A stretch of DNA of 64,000 nucleotides from Marinobacter sp. (GCA_022565395.1 JAIUMV010000006.1:1-64000); one strand, 5' to 3'; shown: positions 8,905 through 17,888, counted from the stretch's first letter. Translations and numbers: made by a program. Notes: generated from the letters alone by a model not told the origin.

Positions 8905-11283
8905 TCACGGTATCGGCGTTGCCGTCAGGTTTGCGCGCAGGTCGAGGTTTTGCAGTTTGGCGCCGTAGATGGCGGTGGCGGCGCCGCCCTGGGGGTGGAC
9001 CAGGTCGATGTTGCCGATGTTGAGTTCCTTGAAGCGTGTATGGGCCTGCACAGCAAAGCCCAGCGGACGGTTGGCGCGGTCGGCGGCGCTGGGGTTGCTG
9101 ACGTAGCGGTAGCCTGCCGCCGCGCTGGTGTCCATGATGCGTTCGTCGCCCTTGAGACCAAACACGCCCTGGCTGTCAGGGCCATCCTGCTTTTTCACTA
9201 CGCGGGTTTGATACACATCCAGCGCAATGTCGGTCTGGATGCCGAAGGTATTGCTGCCATCGCCAGTACCATCACTGGTATAGATGTCGTTAAGTACCAG
9301 TTTGACGCCGGTATCATTGATGGGTTTGCCACCAGGGCCAAGCTGGCGATGGGTTTCCCATACAAAACGGTTGCGGCGGGTTTCGTCCACTGCCTGGGCG
9401 AGTATGTTGCGCAGGGCGACGGTGATACCTTCTTCGCCGCGCATTTCCCAGCTGCCGCCAGAGGCGGCGCAAGCCGCGGCGCTGTTGCCACTGCCGCCAA
9501 CACACAGGTTGCCAGCGCCACCGGGGGAGATCACCATGCTGCTGCCGGTTTCATAGCGTTGCAGCACGAAGCGGCCAAAGCTGCGGCTGTCGTCTTTGCT
9601 GCCGAGGCGCAGGTTGCCTACATCCATGGTGCTCCAGGCTTCCCCTTTGATAATGGCTAAACCCTCTTCCGTCATCCCCAGCGTCATGTTTCGCAGGTGC
9701 ATGTCGTAGCTCAGGTCAGTGGCCCAGAGTCCCTTCTGGGTGACATCGCCTTCCCCCGGGTTATAGGGTGTGGCAATCAGGGCGGCGTTGCCGTTGCGAA
9801 TGCGAATATCCGAGTTGATCACCAACCCTTCACCTGCAGGACCGCCGGCACCGAGGGTGATGTGGCCATCAAGTTCAAAATCGTAAGCGGGGTAAATGCC
9901 CAGTGCGAGCAGTAACTCGGTGCCGCCTTGCAGTGGTGCGTCCGGGTCGCCGACCCGTAGGCCATTCAGGCGGTAACCACCCTCAACTCCTTCAAAGCCG
10001 ATACGTAGGCCGTCATAAAACCGGGTATCACCGAGGGTGCCATCCCGGGTGACGTTAACTGTGATGTCACCCTGGCCCCAGGACTGCAGGCCGCTAAAAA
10101 TGATTTTGTTGCCATCATCGGTAAAGGCCAGGTCGGCATTTTTGAGGCTCCACTGACTGGCGATACGCAGTCCTTGCAGGCCTGCGTCCGGATGCCCACC
10201 ACCCTGCAGATAGAAGGCATTGCTGTAGGCGCGACCGTTGATAACCTGATCCGCAAACAGGAAACTGAAGTTCACTGCACCAATGCTGCGCTGATCGGCC
10301 CCCATCTCAAGCCGTTCGATGTCCAGGTTGCCTGCCAGGCGGTGCAAGGTCAGCGCCAGGGCATCCCGGCCATGCCAGTCCTGGGTCACGTCGATACGCA
10401 GGTCATCCACTGCCAGGTGGCCGCTGATGTTGCGTAGGGTAAGTGCATGGCCGTTGGTCAGGTAGCTGAGGTTGGCGTGGTGGATCTGGGTGTCACTGTC
10501 AATACGGAGCCCTTGCTGCCCGAAGCGCCCCTCGCCCCGGATGCGGGTTTCCTGACTGAGCTGAAAGTCACCCTGTAACTGGCCGTAGCTGGGCAACCAC
10601 GCTCCGCTGTTTGCGTCCCGGGACACCCCTCGGTTGGCAGGATTGTTGCTGTAACGGATGGCGGCTATGTCAAACTGGCCGTCCACTGTCGGTGCCCGCA
10701 GTAGCAGCGAATTGTCGTCTGAATCCAGCGTCATGCCCGGTGCGTTGACATCCAGACTGACGCCGTCAAGAAACACCTCGTTGCCATTGGTGCGATAGCC
10801 CAGGCGACCATTGCGCATACTGAACTGCGAGTCCAGGGTATAGCCCTGGCCGCTATGGCCGCCGGGGGCCAGTCGCAGGTTGCCGGTGATGTCATGGTCC
10901 ATGAAAATGCCGCCCATGCTGTGCTCCGGGGCATTGGCGAGGCGTATGTCGGTCACTTCAATGCGTCGGTCCTGCACCAGATAATCCAGGCTGAGGGAGG
11001 CATCTGCGTTGATGTCGATTTTGACTTTGTGGAACGCCGGTGCTCCCGGCTGGCTGGCTGAGCCGATATTGAAGCCTTCCAGGTGAATGCCATTGCCATC
11101 ATCAAAGTAGCTGATGGCGTCAGTGGTCAGGCGCAGGTTCAGCTCCAGGTTGACGCCGGACTGGGCGCTCACCGCTGACAGCTCGCGGTCGTCCAGCGGC
11201 TGTAAGCCGGCCGGCAGGCCCCAGACTGGCGGTGTCATGGCCAGGGAAACGGTGACCAGTGTGGCGAGCTTGGTGCGCTTCAT
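8905..11283 (-). CDS. Large exported FilF/DUF6160-type repeat protein
   Basis: This 792-residue exported protein has a signal peptide (about residues 1-22), then the cluster motif LQPLDDRELSAVSAQSG. The body is beta-rich and repetitive: segments of the form G(L/V/Y)-x-(I/L)-x-S/L-x(7-9)-(A/N)-x-L-x-(Y/F), then DGN or NG, start at about Gly43, Gly147, Gly258, Gly371 and Gly486, a period of roughly 104-115 residues. A Cys pair lies in a Gly/Ala-rich loop in the C-terminal third. There is no C-terminal membrane anchor. I chose the ATG at 11283 because GGAG lies ten bases before it; the ATG at 11292 is too close to that site. It starts 18 bases after its upstream paralogue ends. Function unknown; FilF homologues are called pilus-system proteins. 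Confidence 0.75.
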   Translation of the reverse strand: MKRTKLATLVTVSLAMTPPVWGLPAGLQPLDDRELSAVSAQSGVNLELNLRLTTDAISYFDDGNGIHLEGFNIGSASQPGAPAFHKVKIDINADASLSLDYLVQDRRIEVTDIRLANAPEHSMGGIFMDHDITGNLRLAPGGHSGQGYTLDSQFSMRNGRLGYRTNGNEVFLDGVSLDVNAPGMTLDSDDNSLLLRAPTVDGQFDIAAIRYSNNPANRGVSRDANSGAWLPSYGQLQGDFQLSQETRIRGEGRFGQQGLRIDSDTQIHHANLSYLTNGHALTLRNISGHLAVDDLRIDVTQDWHGRDALALTLHRLAGNLDIERLEMGADQRSIGAVNFSFLFADQVINGRAYSNAFYLQGGGHPDAGLQGLRIASQWSLKNADLAFTDDGNKIIFSGLQSWGQGDITVNVTRDGTLGDTRFYDGLRIGFEGVEGGYRLNGLRVGDPDAPLQGGTELLLALGIYPAYDFELDGHITLGAGGPAGEGLVINSDIRIRNGNAALIATPYNPGEGDVTQKGLWATDLSYDMHLRNMTLGMTEEGLAIIKGEAWSTMDVGNLRLGSKDDSRSFGRFVLQRYETGSSMVISPGGAGNLCVGGSGNSAAACAASGGSWEMRGEEGITVALRNILAQAVDETRRNRFVWETHRQLGPGGKPINDTGVKLVLNDIYTSDGTGDGSNTFGIQTDIALDVYQTRVVKKQDGPDSQGVFGLKGDERIMDTSAAAGYRYVSNPSAADRANRPLGFAVQAHTRFKELNIGNIDLVHPQGGAATAIYGAKLQNLDLRANLTATPIP

Positions 11284-11301
11284 GGGTAGCATTCTCCGGC
11301 C

Positions 11302-11853
11302 TCAGGGATTTCCGGTGGGGAACAGCAGCAGGTTGCCTTCCAACACCACATTGCCCTGCATCTGCACGTTCAGGATGTTGGTCTGCTGGAAGCCCGGGTC
11401 AGTGGGTCGGGCGGTACTGCTGGCGCCAAGGGTGAAACGGACATCGTCATAGCGCACGATATTCGGCAGTCCCACTTCCAGCACATGGCCGTCAAAAGCC
11501 GCACCATCACCGGCAAAGCCGTCATTGATTTCGCGGATACGCAGGGTCAGGCCCTCGAATGCGAACTTGCCCCGCAGGTCATCCAGTACCAGCCAGCCGC
11601 CGTCTTCTTTGACCCGGAACGCCAGTCTGGCGCCGCAGCGCTTGGCCTCGTCGTCACAGTCGCCGAAGTAGGCGTTTTGCAGCGGGCCGCCAAATTCGTT
11701 AATGGACACGTCGCCACTGAGGTAGATACCGCTTTGGGCGGAAATGGATGCCAGGGTGTCGTCGTCCAGCGGCGTCATATCCGCCCCAGCCACCGCTGAG
11801 AGCAGGGCTGTCGAGGCGCTCGCCAGGCAAATGACCATGGATTTGATGTTCAT
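11302..11853 (-). CDS. Small exported FilF/DUF6160-type protein
   Basis: A 183-residue protein with a signal peptide ending near AVAGA (residue 24), followed by MTPLDDDTLASISAQSG, the motif shared by all five cluster members. The remaining 140 residues are beta-rich with short LxLRIxEI and VLEVGLPNI strands and one Cys pair (DCDDEAKRC). It is the shortest paralogue and may be a minor subunit. Its ATG overlaps the upstream stop as ATGA, so translation is coupled. Function is not known. Confidence 0.72.
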   Translation of the reverse strand: MNIKSMVICLASASTALLSAVAGADMTPLDDDTLASISAQSGIYLSGDVSINEFGGPLQNAYFGDCDDEAKRCGARLAFRVKEDGGWLVLDDLRGKFAFEGLTLRIREINDGFAGDGAAFDGHVLEVGLPNIVRYDDVRFTLGASSTARPTDPGFQQTNILNVQMQGNVVLEGNLLLFPTGNP

Positions 11854-12902
11854 TGGCCGAGGCTCCTGGTTTCAATCTTGAGATGCTGGATCAGCATGCC
11901 CTCAACCCTGGCGGAGCCGTAACTTTGGCCCGACACAGATAACTCGCCAATGCGCACATTGCTGCGGAAGTCTGGGTTGGTGTAGTAGTCGTTATAGAAG
12001 TCCCAGGTGGCACTATTGCTGCTGGGGCGCCGACCGTCTGCTCCGATGCTGCCGGGTGCGGGTTTGGGAATGGCGGCCACTTCGATAATAAAGTTTCCGG
12101 AGCTGTCCACGTCAAAGAACAGCGGTTGCAGGCGGTTCCCCAACGCCAGTTCCAACTCGAAATTGCTCATCAGTATACGCGAGCCGCAGTTGTTACCATC
12201 CTGGGAACAGGCGTTGATGGAGAGCTCCGGGGTGTAAAAGTTCAGTTTGATCTCACCCACCAGCTGTTTTCGTTCATCATCGCCCCAAAGCCGAATGTAA
12301 GAGCCATCAATGACTGCGCTCTGGGCGTGAACGTTGACGTTAGCGCTGCGATCGTTACCGACAGCAATGTTGAGCTGTAAGCCAATATCCGGGCGTTCAC
12401 CATTGCCTGCACCCTGGCCGGCCGGTCGGCTGGAGCAGGCGCCGCTGCCAGATACGGCCCCGGCACTCAGGCAGTCAAAGCCAATGGTGGGGTCCACTTT
12501 TCGAGGGGCTGCAAATTCGAAAACAGCCTTGTTGGGGATCCCGATATCATTACCGTCACGCACATCAATGGAATAGGGGTTAACCAGGCGCCCCAGGTTC
12601 ACGCCACTGAGTTGGGTGCCGTACTGGCTGTTAGGGCCAGAGATATAGAGCTGGTTCACTACCAGTTCAACGTCGCGGCCATCGGTACTCTTCAGCCCGG
12701 TGATCTTGAAGATCTGACCATCAGGACCATCGGTGCCATGAGCAAACTTGAAGTCTTCCAGCATAAAGCCCAGCCCCTGGCCGCTGACATTGGCCAGCTC
12801 GTCGTCAGACAGCGGTTGCAGTCCGGCTGCCACGCTGATGGCAGGCAGCGGCGCCAACAGGAAGAGTAGTGAATAGCGGCGTATCCTGGTTGCAAGTTTC
12901 AT
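11850..12902 (-). CDS. Exported FilF/DUF6160-type protein
   Basis: This 350-residue protein starts with a signal peptide (about residues 1-26: Arg-rich n-region, then LLFLLAPLPAISVAA) followed by LQPLSDDELANVSGQG. Two Cys pairs (FDCL...GACSS and NACSQDGNNCGS) suggest disulphides in the periplasm or outside. The rest is beta-rich and Asn/Gly-rich. Both ends overlap neighbouring paralogues as ATGA (12902 and 11850-11853), so three genes are translationally coupled. Function is unknown; membership of the cluster family is clear from the motif. Confidence 0.73.
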   Translation of the reverse strand: MKLATRIRRYSLLFLLAPLPAISVAAGLQPLSDDELANVSGQGLGFMLEDFKFAHGTDGPDGQIFKITGLKSTDGRDVELVVNQLYISGPNSQYGTQLSGVNLGRLVNPYSIDVRDGNDIGIPNKAVFEFAAPRKVDPTIGFDCLSAGAVSGSGACSSRPAGQGAGNGERPDIGLQLNIAVGNDRSANVNVHAQSAVIDGSYIRLWGDDERKQLVGEIKLNFYTPELSINACSQDGNNCGSRILMSNFELELALGNRLQPLFFDVDSSGNFIIEVAAIPKPAPGSIGADGRRPSSNSATWDFYNDYYTNPDFRSNVRIGELSVSGQSYGSARVEGMLIQHLKIETRSLGQ

Positions 12903-14143
12903 CAGAACAGCCCCAGTCCGCGGTCAATATATTCGGTGCGCTGACGTTCAATGCCGTTCAAGGCTTCGCCCAAGCTGAACTCGACAGAACCCGCGGGAAT
13001 GTTGAAGAAACCGCCGGTGGTTGCGCGAATAAAGTCAGCAGCACTCGGATTGGTCTGTGCAACGTCTTTTAACCAATCCAGCTCCTGGGTCTGGAAGGAG
13101 ATAAACAAGCCTGACTCTGGACCGACTAAGCGCCGCTCACCGCCTACATTGGAGATAGAGCCGATAGGCAGGCTGCCAAAGTCATCCAGCGGGAAGCAGG
13201 CAGTAATGCCTAGAATTTGGCAATTGTCCGCCCTTATAAATACATTTCCGCTGCCGCAGACGATAAAGCAGTTGGCATCGGTTGTAACCTGTGAGCTGGA
13301 AAAAGCACCCGCGAAACGTATTAATGTCGTTGTGGAACCTCTGACGTTTTCTATCACGAAAACTTCACCGTTTGGGACCCCTGCATGTGTTGCTCTGACG
13401 GGGTCGCGTTGACCTCTTTTGGGGTCGCTGGGCCCATAAACGAGTTCTGCTCGGCTACGGATCGCATTGTTTCCAACCAGTAGGGGGGCCAAAGATACGA
13501 TGATCTGATCAAACAAGTTGCCACTGCTGCTGGCATCTTCGAGATCTTGACCTGTTGCTCTGATATTTACATTGATATCCCCGGTCAAGCGTCGGATGTC
13601 ACCGGAGAGAATGCCCATGGATTCGCCAAAGCCGATGCGAACCCCGAGGATTTCCGGATTACCGTTGGCGTCTATACCTTCGGCGATCTCAAAAAAAGGA
13701 TTGCTGATCCTAAAGGGTACTATGTCACCCTCAGCATAGGCGGTGCCGTCTGGTTTTCTCTGCCGGACAGCGTTGGGATTGCGCTGGTAGTAGGCCTGAT
13801 TCTGGATAAAACCCAGTGCAAAATTTTCGATGAGTATGTCAGAGGTGCCGGCCGCTTCGCCGGGCCGCTCATAGCGGCCAAGCTCGAGAACATCGACGTT
13901 GGTTTGCAGTTCAATGTCCATGCCCAGGTTGATGCGGGTGTAGTTGGTATTGTTGGTGGGGTGTTGCTGGCGATCAACAGATACAAAGGCCTGACCAGTG
14001 ATGTCCGACATTTCCATGTCAGACAAGGGCTGCAGGCCGGCCTGGACACTGCCAGCAGCGAGGCTTGCCAGCAGCGCCAGTGGCGCCATATGGCGATGGC
14101 GCAGGCGGTCAGGCTTGCGCGACTGTAATGCCTTGATACCCAT
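12902..14143 (-). CDS. Exported FilF/DUF6160-type protein
   Basis: From the ATG at 14143 this is 413 residues: a basic n-region (KALQSRKPDRLRHRH), a hydrophobic core (MAPLALLASLAAGSVQA), then LQPLSDMEMSDITGQAF. Later segments are beta-rich; a Cys-containing stretch (NCFIVCGSGN...DNCQILGITAC) could form disulphides. The start is uncertain: the ATG at 14176 lies on the edge of a strong hairpin and no clear ribosome site precedes either codon. The stop overlaps the next gene's start as ATGA. Function unknown. Confidence 0.7.
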   Translation of the reverse strand: MGIKALQSRKPDRLRHRHMAPLALLASLAAGSVQAGLQPLSDMEMSDITGQAFVSVDRQQHPTNNTNYTRINLGMDIELQTNVDVLELGRYERPGEAAGTSDILIENFALGFIQNQAYYQRNPNAVRQRKPDGTAYAEGDIVPFRISNPFFEIAEGIDANGNPEILGVRIGFGESMGILSGDIRRLTGDINVNIRATGQDLEDASSSGNLFDQIIVSLAPLLVGNNAIRSRAELVYGPSDPKRGQRDPVRATHAGVPNGEVFVIENVRGSTTTLIRFAGAFSSSQVTTDANCFIVCGSGNVFIRADNCQILGITACFPLDDFGSLPIGSISNVGGERRLVGPESGLFISFQTQELDWLKDVAQTNPSAADFIRATTGGFFNIPAGSVEFSLGEALNGIERQRTEYIDRGLGLF

Positions 14144-14175
14144 AGCCAGTGTCCAGCTCTTGTTTGTTCCAAACA

Positions 14176-14203
14176 TGCTGTCAGGGCGAAAGCCCTGACA
14201 GCA
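14176..14203. other. Strong 12-bp hairpin between two FilF-type genes
   Basis: TGCTGTCAGGGC and GCCCTGACAGCA form a perfect 12-base-pair stem around a four-base loop (GAAA on the plus strand). It begins ten bases after the stop of the 14214-15077 gene in the direction of transcription. Only a weak T-rich stretch follows, so it may be a partial terminator, a processing site or mRNA-stabilising structure that sets unequal expression of the two genes. Confidence 0.6.
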
Positions 14204-14213
14204 GCTATTGCCC

Positions 14214-15077
14214 TTAACGCCCATAGACAGACATTTCAGAGCCATTCAGATTGAGGCCCTGAATGGCCAGGGAGCCGACACTGCCACCACCGATCTGGAT
14301 ATCGCCAACCCATACATCCAGGTTGGAATCGCCAAAGGAGGCCCGCAATGCGGTGGGCTGGCTGCCAGCGGTATCGCTGAGCCGATAGCCAGGGCCCAGG
14401 GTTATGGTGGCTTCAGACATCATGGCGCCTGTAATGGCACCACCATCCTTGAGGGTCTCCAGATTGCCGGATTTTGCGACCCGAATTCCTTCGATACGCA
14501 TGGCCAGTACATCGACATCCAGCTCCATGTTGTCCACGGCAAAGGAGGATTCGATCACCAGGGAGCCCTGGCCATTGCCGCCGTCAAACGGGTTGCTGTT
14601 CTGGGCGGTGATGGTGGTATTGCCTACCAGCGCACTGATATCAATGTTGGAGATCAGTGTGGTTTCGATGTTTTCGCTGAACATGGAACTGCTCAGGCCC
14701 ACCTTGTCCACCTGGACGGCCACCGTGAAGGGGGCATTGGCGTCTTCCCGGTTGCGCAGGGAAATGACGGCATCACCGGAGGCGGCGATATCAACATCCA
14801 TCTGGAATTGCAGGGCTTTGTAGCCACCCGCACCATCCGAACCACCGTTGAGACGAATGCCGTCCACCAGCAGCGCGCCGGAGCCAACGGCGCCGTCGTT
14901 GTGGGAATAGGCGATGCGCTCGATTTCCGCACGCACGTCCAGCTCGATGGTGACACCGGCCTGGCCGGCAATCTCACGCATGGCGTCTTCATCAAGGGGT
15001 TGCAGTCCGCTGGCCAGCAAGGGTGTTGATGCCAGGGACAGAGCTGACAATAAGCTCATTGTTTTTATGTTGTGCAT
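14214..15077 (-). CDS. Exported FilF/DUF6160-type protein
   Basis: A 287-residue protein with signal peptide MHNIKTMSLLSALSLASTPL and then LQPLDEDAMREIAGQAG. The sequence right after the motif (GVTIELDVRAEIERIAYSH) matches the repeat unit of the 792-residue paralogue, so the N-terminal motif and that repeat belong to one domain type. The C-terminal half is beta-rich (GSLAIQGLNLNGSEM). AGAGG precedes the start. It is the first of the five paralogues in transcription order and is separated from the next by a strong hairpin, so it may be the most expressed. Confidence 0.72.
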   Translation of the reverse strand: MHNIKTMSLLSALSLASTPLLASGLQPLDEDAMREIAGQAGVTIELDVRAEIERIAYSHNDGAVGSGALLVDGIRLNGGSDGAGGYKALQFQMDVDIAASGDAVISLRNREDANAPFTVAVQVDKVGLSSSMFSENIETTLISNIDISALVGNTTITAQNSNPFDGGNGQGSLVIESSFAVDNMELDVDVLAMRIEGIRVAKSGNLETLKDGGAITGAMMSEATITLGPGYRLSDTAGSQPTALRASFGDSNLDVWVGDIQIGGGSVGSLAIQGLNLNGSEMSVYGR

Positions 15078-15169
15078 AGTAAAACCTCTGTTACAGCGTT
15101 TGGGTTTTGTTGTTGCATTCCCTTCCCTGGTGAACTCAGCCGGTAAGGGGCTGAATCTGCTGTCACACA

Positions 15170-15186
15170 GTCCGGCAAAGCCGGAC
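15170..15186. other. Perfect 7-bp hairpin in the gap before the FilF-type genes
   Basis: GTCCGGC-AAA-GCCGGAC is a perfect inverted repeat in the 155-base gap between the 229-residue exported protein gene and the first FilF-type paralogue. No T-run follows on the minus strand. It could be a weak terminator of the upstream gene or an attenuating structure in the paralogue leader. Confidence 0.4.
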
Positions 15187-15232
15187 AGGTCTATCAGCGT
15201 CCTGGCATCTGGTTAGTTGTAATGTGATCTCC

Positions 15233-15880
15233 TTATCCCGGTTGAGTGTGCGCACGTACAAGATGGTGAAGTTGAGGTTGGATGGTGTGCTGGATTGGGC
15301 TGCCCAGAGTCCAGCCATCGGTGGATGGCCAGTAGGGCACGATCTGCAGCAAGCCCAGGCCCGCAACATGCTGCATTTCCACCAGCAGGAAGCGCAGGTC
15401 TTTGGGGTCAACGGCCCGAGTATCTTCATGCTCGGCAAGCAGTGCTTCCAGCTGTTGGGTCAGGGCGCCGGCATCACTGGCAGAGACATACAGCAAGCTG
15501 GCGGCGATGCCTCCATTGACTGCTGAGTCGGCGATGACTTGCTGGAGCGTGACCAGTGCGGTATCCGCCGTGATGGTCTGTGACGGGTCCAGGCGCAGAA
15601 AGCGGCCCTGGGCCTGGAAGTCACTCACATAGGCGAAAGGGCGCAGCTCGCCCTGCTCTTCGATTTGCTCTTTGGCGGTGGTGAACGACGCCTGTAAGGA
15701 CTGTTGCAATTGGGCGAGAACGGCTTCCCGCTCGGCTTGCTGCAGTGTGATAAAGCGCGCAGCCTCTGGGTTGGGGTTATCTGCCGCCGTGGCGAGGTTA
15801 GGGGCGTGCAGCAACAGACTGACCACCGCCATCAGGCAGAGTGGAATCAGTCGGCGCATGGTTTTCTTTTGTTTTGTCAT
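15233..15880 (-). CDS. Exported hypothetical protein upstream of the FilF-type cluster
   Basis: From the ATG at 15880 (215 residues) it has a basic n-region and hydrophobic core (LIPLCLMAVVSLLLHA) ending near NLATAA, so it is exported. The mature part has an amphipathic, coiled-coil-like segment (residues about 45-80) followed by a globular region ending VPYWPSTDGW. It lacks the PLxDxxL motif of the downstream proteins. Same strand and spacing suggest it belongs to the same locus. I do not recognise a family. An in-frame ATG at 15922 would add 14 residues upstream and seems less likely. Confidence 0.6.
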   Translation of the reverse strand: MTKQKKTMRRLIPLCLMAVVSLLLHAPNLATAADNPNPEAARFITLQQAEREAVLAQLQQSLQASFTTAKEQIEEQGELRPFAYVSDFQAQGRFLRLDPSQTITADTALVTLQQVIADSAVNGGIAASLLYVSASDAGALTQQLEALLAEHEDTRAVDPKDLRFLLVEMQHVAGLGLLQIVPYWPSTDGWTLGSPIQHTIQPQLHHLVRAHTQPG

Positions 15881-16019
15881 AACGGTGCTGCTCGGTCCGC
15901 TGTCTGTACTTTTATTGTACAAAGTTACAGCTAGACTGAATTGTCAGACAGTGCCGATATGGTGTTGATTTGTAGTGGCTTGTGAGGGGTTTGTAACGAG
16001 CTTGTGTCGTTTTGTAAGT

Positions 16020-16051
16020 CCCACACCGCAACTGTATGGTTGCGGTGTGGG
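16020..16051 (-). terminator. Terminator-like hairpin after atuH
   Basis: CCCACACCGCAAC and GTTGCGGTGTGGG form a perfect 13-base-pair stem with a six-base loop, starting eight bases after the atuH stop. The T-run expected of an intrinsic terminator is weak, but position and strength suggest it ends the atu transcript or protects its 3' end. Confidence 0.6.
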
Positions 16052-16058
16052 AATGCTG

Positions 16059-17888
16059 TCAGAACTTCTGTTTGCCGCTGTTGATTTCTGCCACCAGGGC
16101 ATTGTCAAGGCGGGTATAGCCGCTGGTTTTGGGCAGCCAGGCATAAACCTGCTCGCCACTATTCTCCAGCCCGTAACCGGCTTTTTGCAGGTCCACCTTC
16201 TTGTACTTGAAGGTGCCGGTTTTCTCGATATGGGGTGCGACCCGGACAAACACCGGAATGGCATAGGGGGGCAGGTTCTGTTCCAGATAGGCGAACAGGG
16301 CATTGACATCAAAACCCTCTACCTCGCCCTGGGGTACCAGGGTCACCATGCCAGCTTTGCCGTTGGTGTCCGGAATTTCCACGCCGTAGACGATGGCTTC
16401 CTCCACCAGGCCAGAGCCATCGATAATGTTTTCCACTTCAGTCGTGGAAACGTTTTCACCTTTCCAGCGGAAAGTATCACCCATGCGGTCCACAAACTGC
16501 AGGTGGCCGCAGCCAATGTTTTTCAGCACATCACCGGTATTGAACCACTGGTCGCCTTTCTTGAAAGCGTCACGGATGATGGACTTTTCGGTGGCTTCTT
16601 TCTGGGTGTAGCCCTCGAAGGCCCACTTCTTGGTAATCTCTCCCAACAGCAGACCCGGCTGACCCTTTTCAACTTCTTCCAGGTAGCCCTTGGCATTGCG
16701 GATAGGGTCCCGCGTACCTTCGTGGAATTTGACCAGTGCGTAAGGCGCCGTGGTAAAGCCGACAGTATTGTCGGCATTGAAGAAGTTGACGAAACCGATG
16801 TTGCCCTCACTGGAGGCATAGAGCTCGGAAATCTGCTCGATGCCAAAGCGCTCTTTGAACGGTCCCCAGATGGAGGGTCGCAGGCCGTTGCCGATCATTT
16901 TGGTGAGCGTGTGATTGCGATCATCAGCACTCGCCGGCTGGTTCAGCAGATAGCGGCAGAGCTCCCCCACATAGCCAAAGGTGGTGGCTTTGTACTTGCG
17001 CACATCATCCCAGAACTGGCTGGCAGAGAACTTGCGGCGCAGGGCGATGGCGGAGCCACCTGCCAGTACTGAACCCCAGCACACTAACAGCGCCGTGCCG
17101 TGGTAGAGGGGCAGGGTGCAATAGAGTACGTCATCCGGCGTCATGCTGAGGGACATCAGACCAAAGCCGCCGTAGGCCTTCATGAATTTGCGGTGCGAGC
17201 CGGGCGCAGCCTTGGGCAGACCCGTGGTGCCCGATGTAAACAGGTAAATGGCGGTGTCGCCCAGGCGGGGGGGATCACTCAGGGTTGGGTTGCTGCCCTG
17301 GTAAGCGCTGACTTTTTCCGCCAGATTGACATAGCCGGCAGGCGCGTCACCAAACGCACTCAGGGTGTTGGTATCGGCCACAAACAGCAGCGGGTTCTCG
17401 TGATCCAGCTTGAGGTCGTCCCGAACGGCGTCGATGGCTTCCACATGTTCTTCACCCACCACCACCATGCGAGGTGTGATTAGGTTGATGCTGTGCTCCA
17501 ACACCCGGCCTTTCTGGGAGGTGTTGATCATGGCGCAAGCCACACCGATCTTGGCTGCACCAACCACCATGGCGAGCAGCTCCGGCCGGTTATCCAGCAT
17601 GATGGCGACGGCATCCCCTTTGCGCAGGCCCTGGGAACGCAGGTAATTGGCAATACGGTTGGCCCAGGCGTTGAACTCCTGGTAGGTGATCATCCGGTCC
17701 TCAAACAGGATGGCAGGGCGGTTGCCATACTTGCGGGCATTGCTCTCCACCAACGTGCCCAGTGTCAGGGCTTTGCGATCGTTGCGGAGGGAATAGTAGT
17801 AGAGCCCTTTGGTGATGGCGGGCAGGCGCTTGGCAATGCCGGGTACGCTGCGCAAGATGTCGCGCGCGGATACGCTGGTTTCAGTCAT
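16059..17888 (-). CDS. atuH: Long/very-long-chain acyl-CoA synthetase (AtuH)
   Basis: This 609-residue adenylate-forming ligase has the AMP-binding signature YLFTSGTTGLPKAAPGSH, later GDVLKNIGCGHLQFVDRMGDTFRWKGEN and the C-terminal lysine region TFKYKKVDLQ, as in the very-long-chain acyl-CoA synthetase (FATP-like) branch. It would activate terpenoid acids such as citronellate or geranate, or longer acids, to CoA esters. The ATG at 17888 has AGGAAAG six bases upstream and is preferred over 17936. It is the last gene of the cluster, the place atuH has in Pseudomonas aeruginosa; the specific substrate is inferred. Confidence 0.9.
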   Translation of the reverse strand: MTETSVSARDILRSVPGIAKRLPAITKGLYYYSLRNDRKALTLGTLVESNARKYGNRPAILFEDRMITYQEFNAWANRIANYLRSQGLRKGDAVAIMLDNRPELLAMVVGAAKIGVACAMINTSQKGRVLEHSINLITPRMVVVGEEHVEAIDAVRDDLKLDHENPLLFVADTNTLSAFGDAPAGYVNLAEKVSAYQGSNPTLSDPPRLGDTAIYLFTSGTTGLPKAAPGSHRKFMKAYGGFGLMSLSMTPDDVLYCTLPLYHGTALLVCWGSVLAGGSAIALRRKFSASQFWDDVRKYKATTFGYVGELCRYLLNQPASADDRNHTLTKMIGNGLRPSIWGPFKERFGIEQISELYASSEGNIGFVNFFNADNTVGFTTAPYALVKFHEGTRDPIRNAKGYLEEVEKGQPGLLLGEITKKWAFEGYTQKEATEKSIIRDAFKKGDQWFNTGDVLKNIGCGHLQFVDRMGDTFRWKGENVSTTEVENIIDGSGLVEEAIVYGVEIPDTNGKAGMVTLVPQGEVEGFDVNALFAYLEQNLPPYAIPVFVRVAPHIEKTGTFKYKKVDLQKAGYGLENSGEQVYAWLPKTSGYTRLDNALVAEINSGKQKF

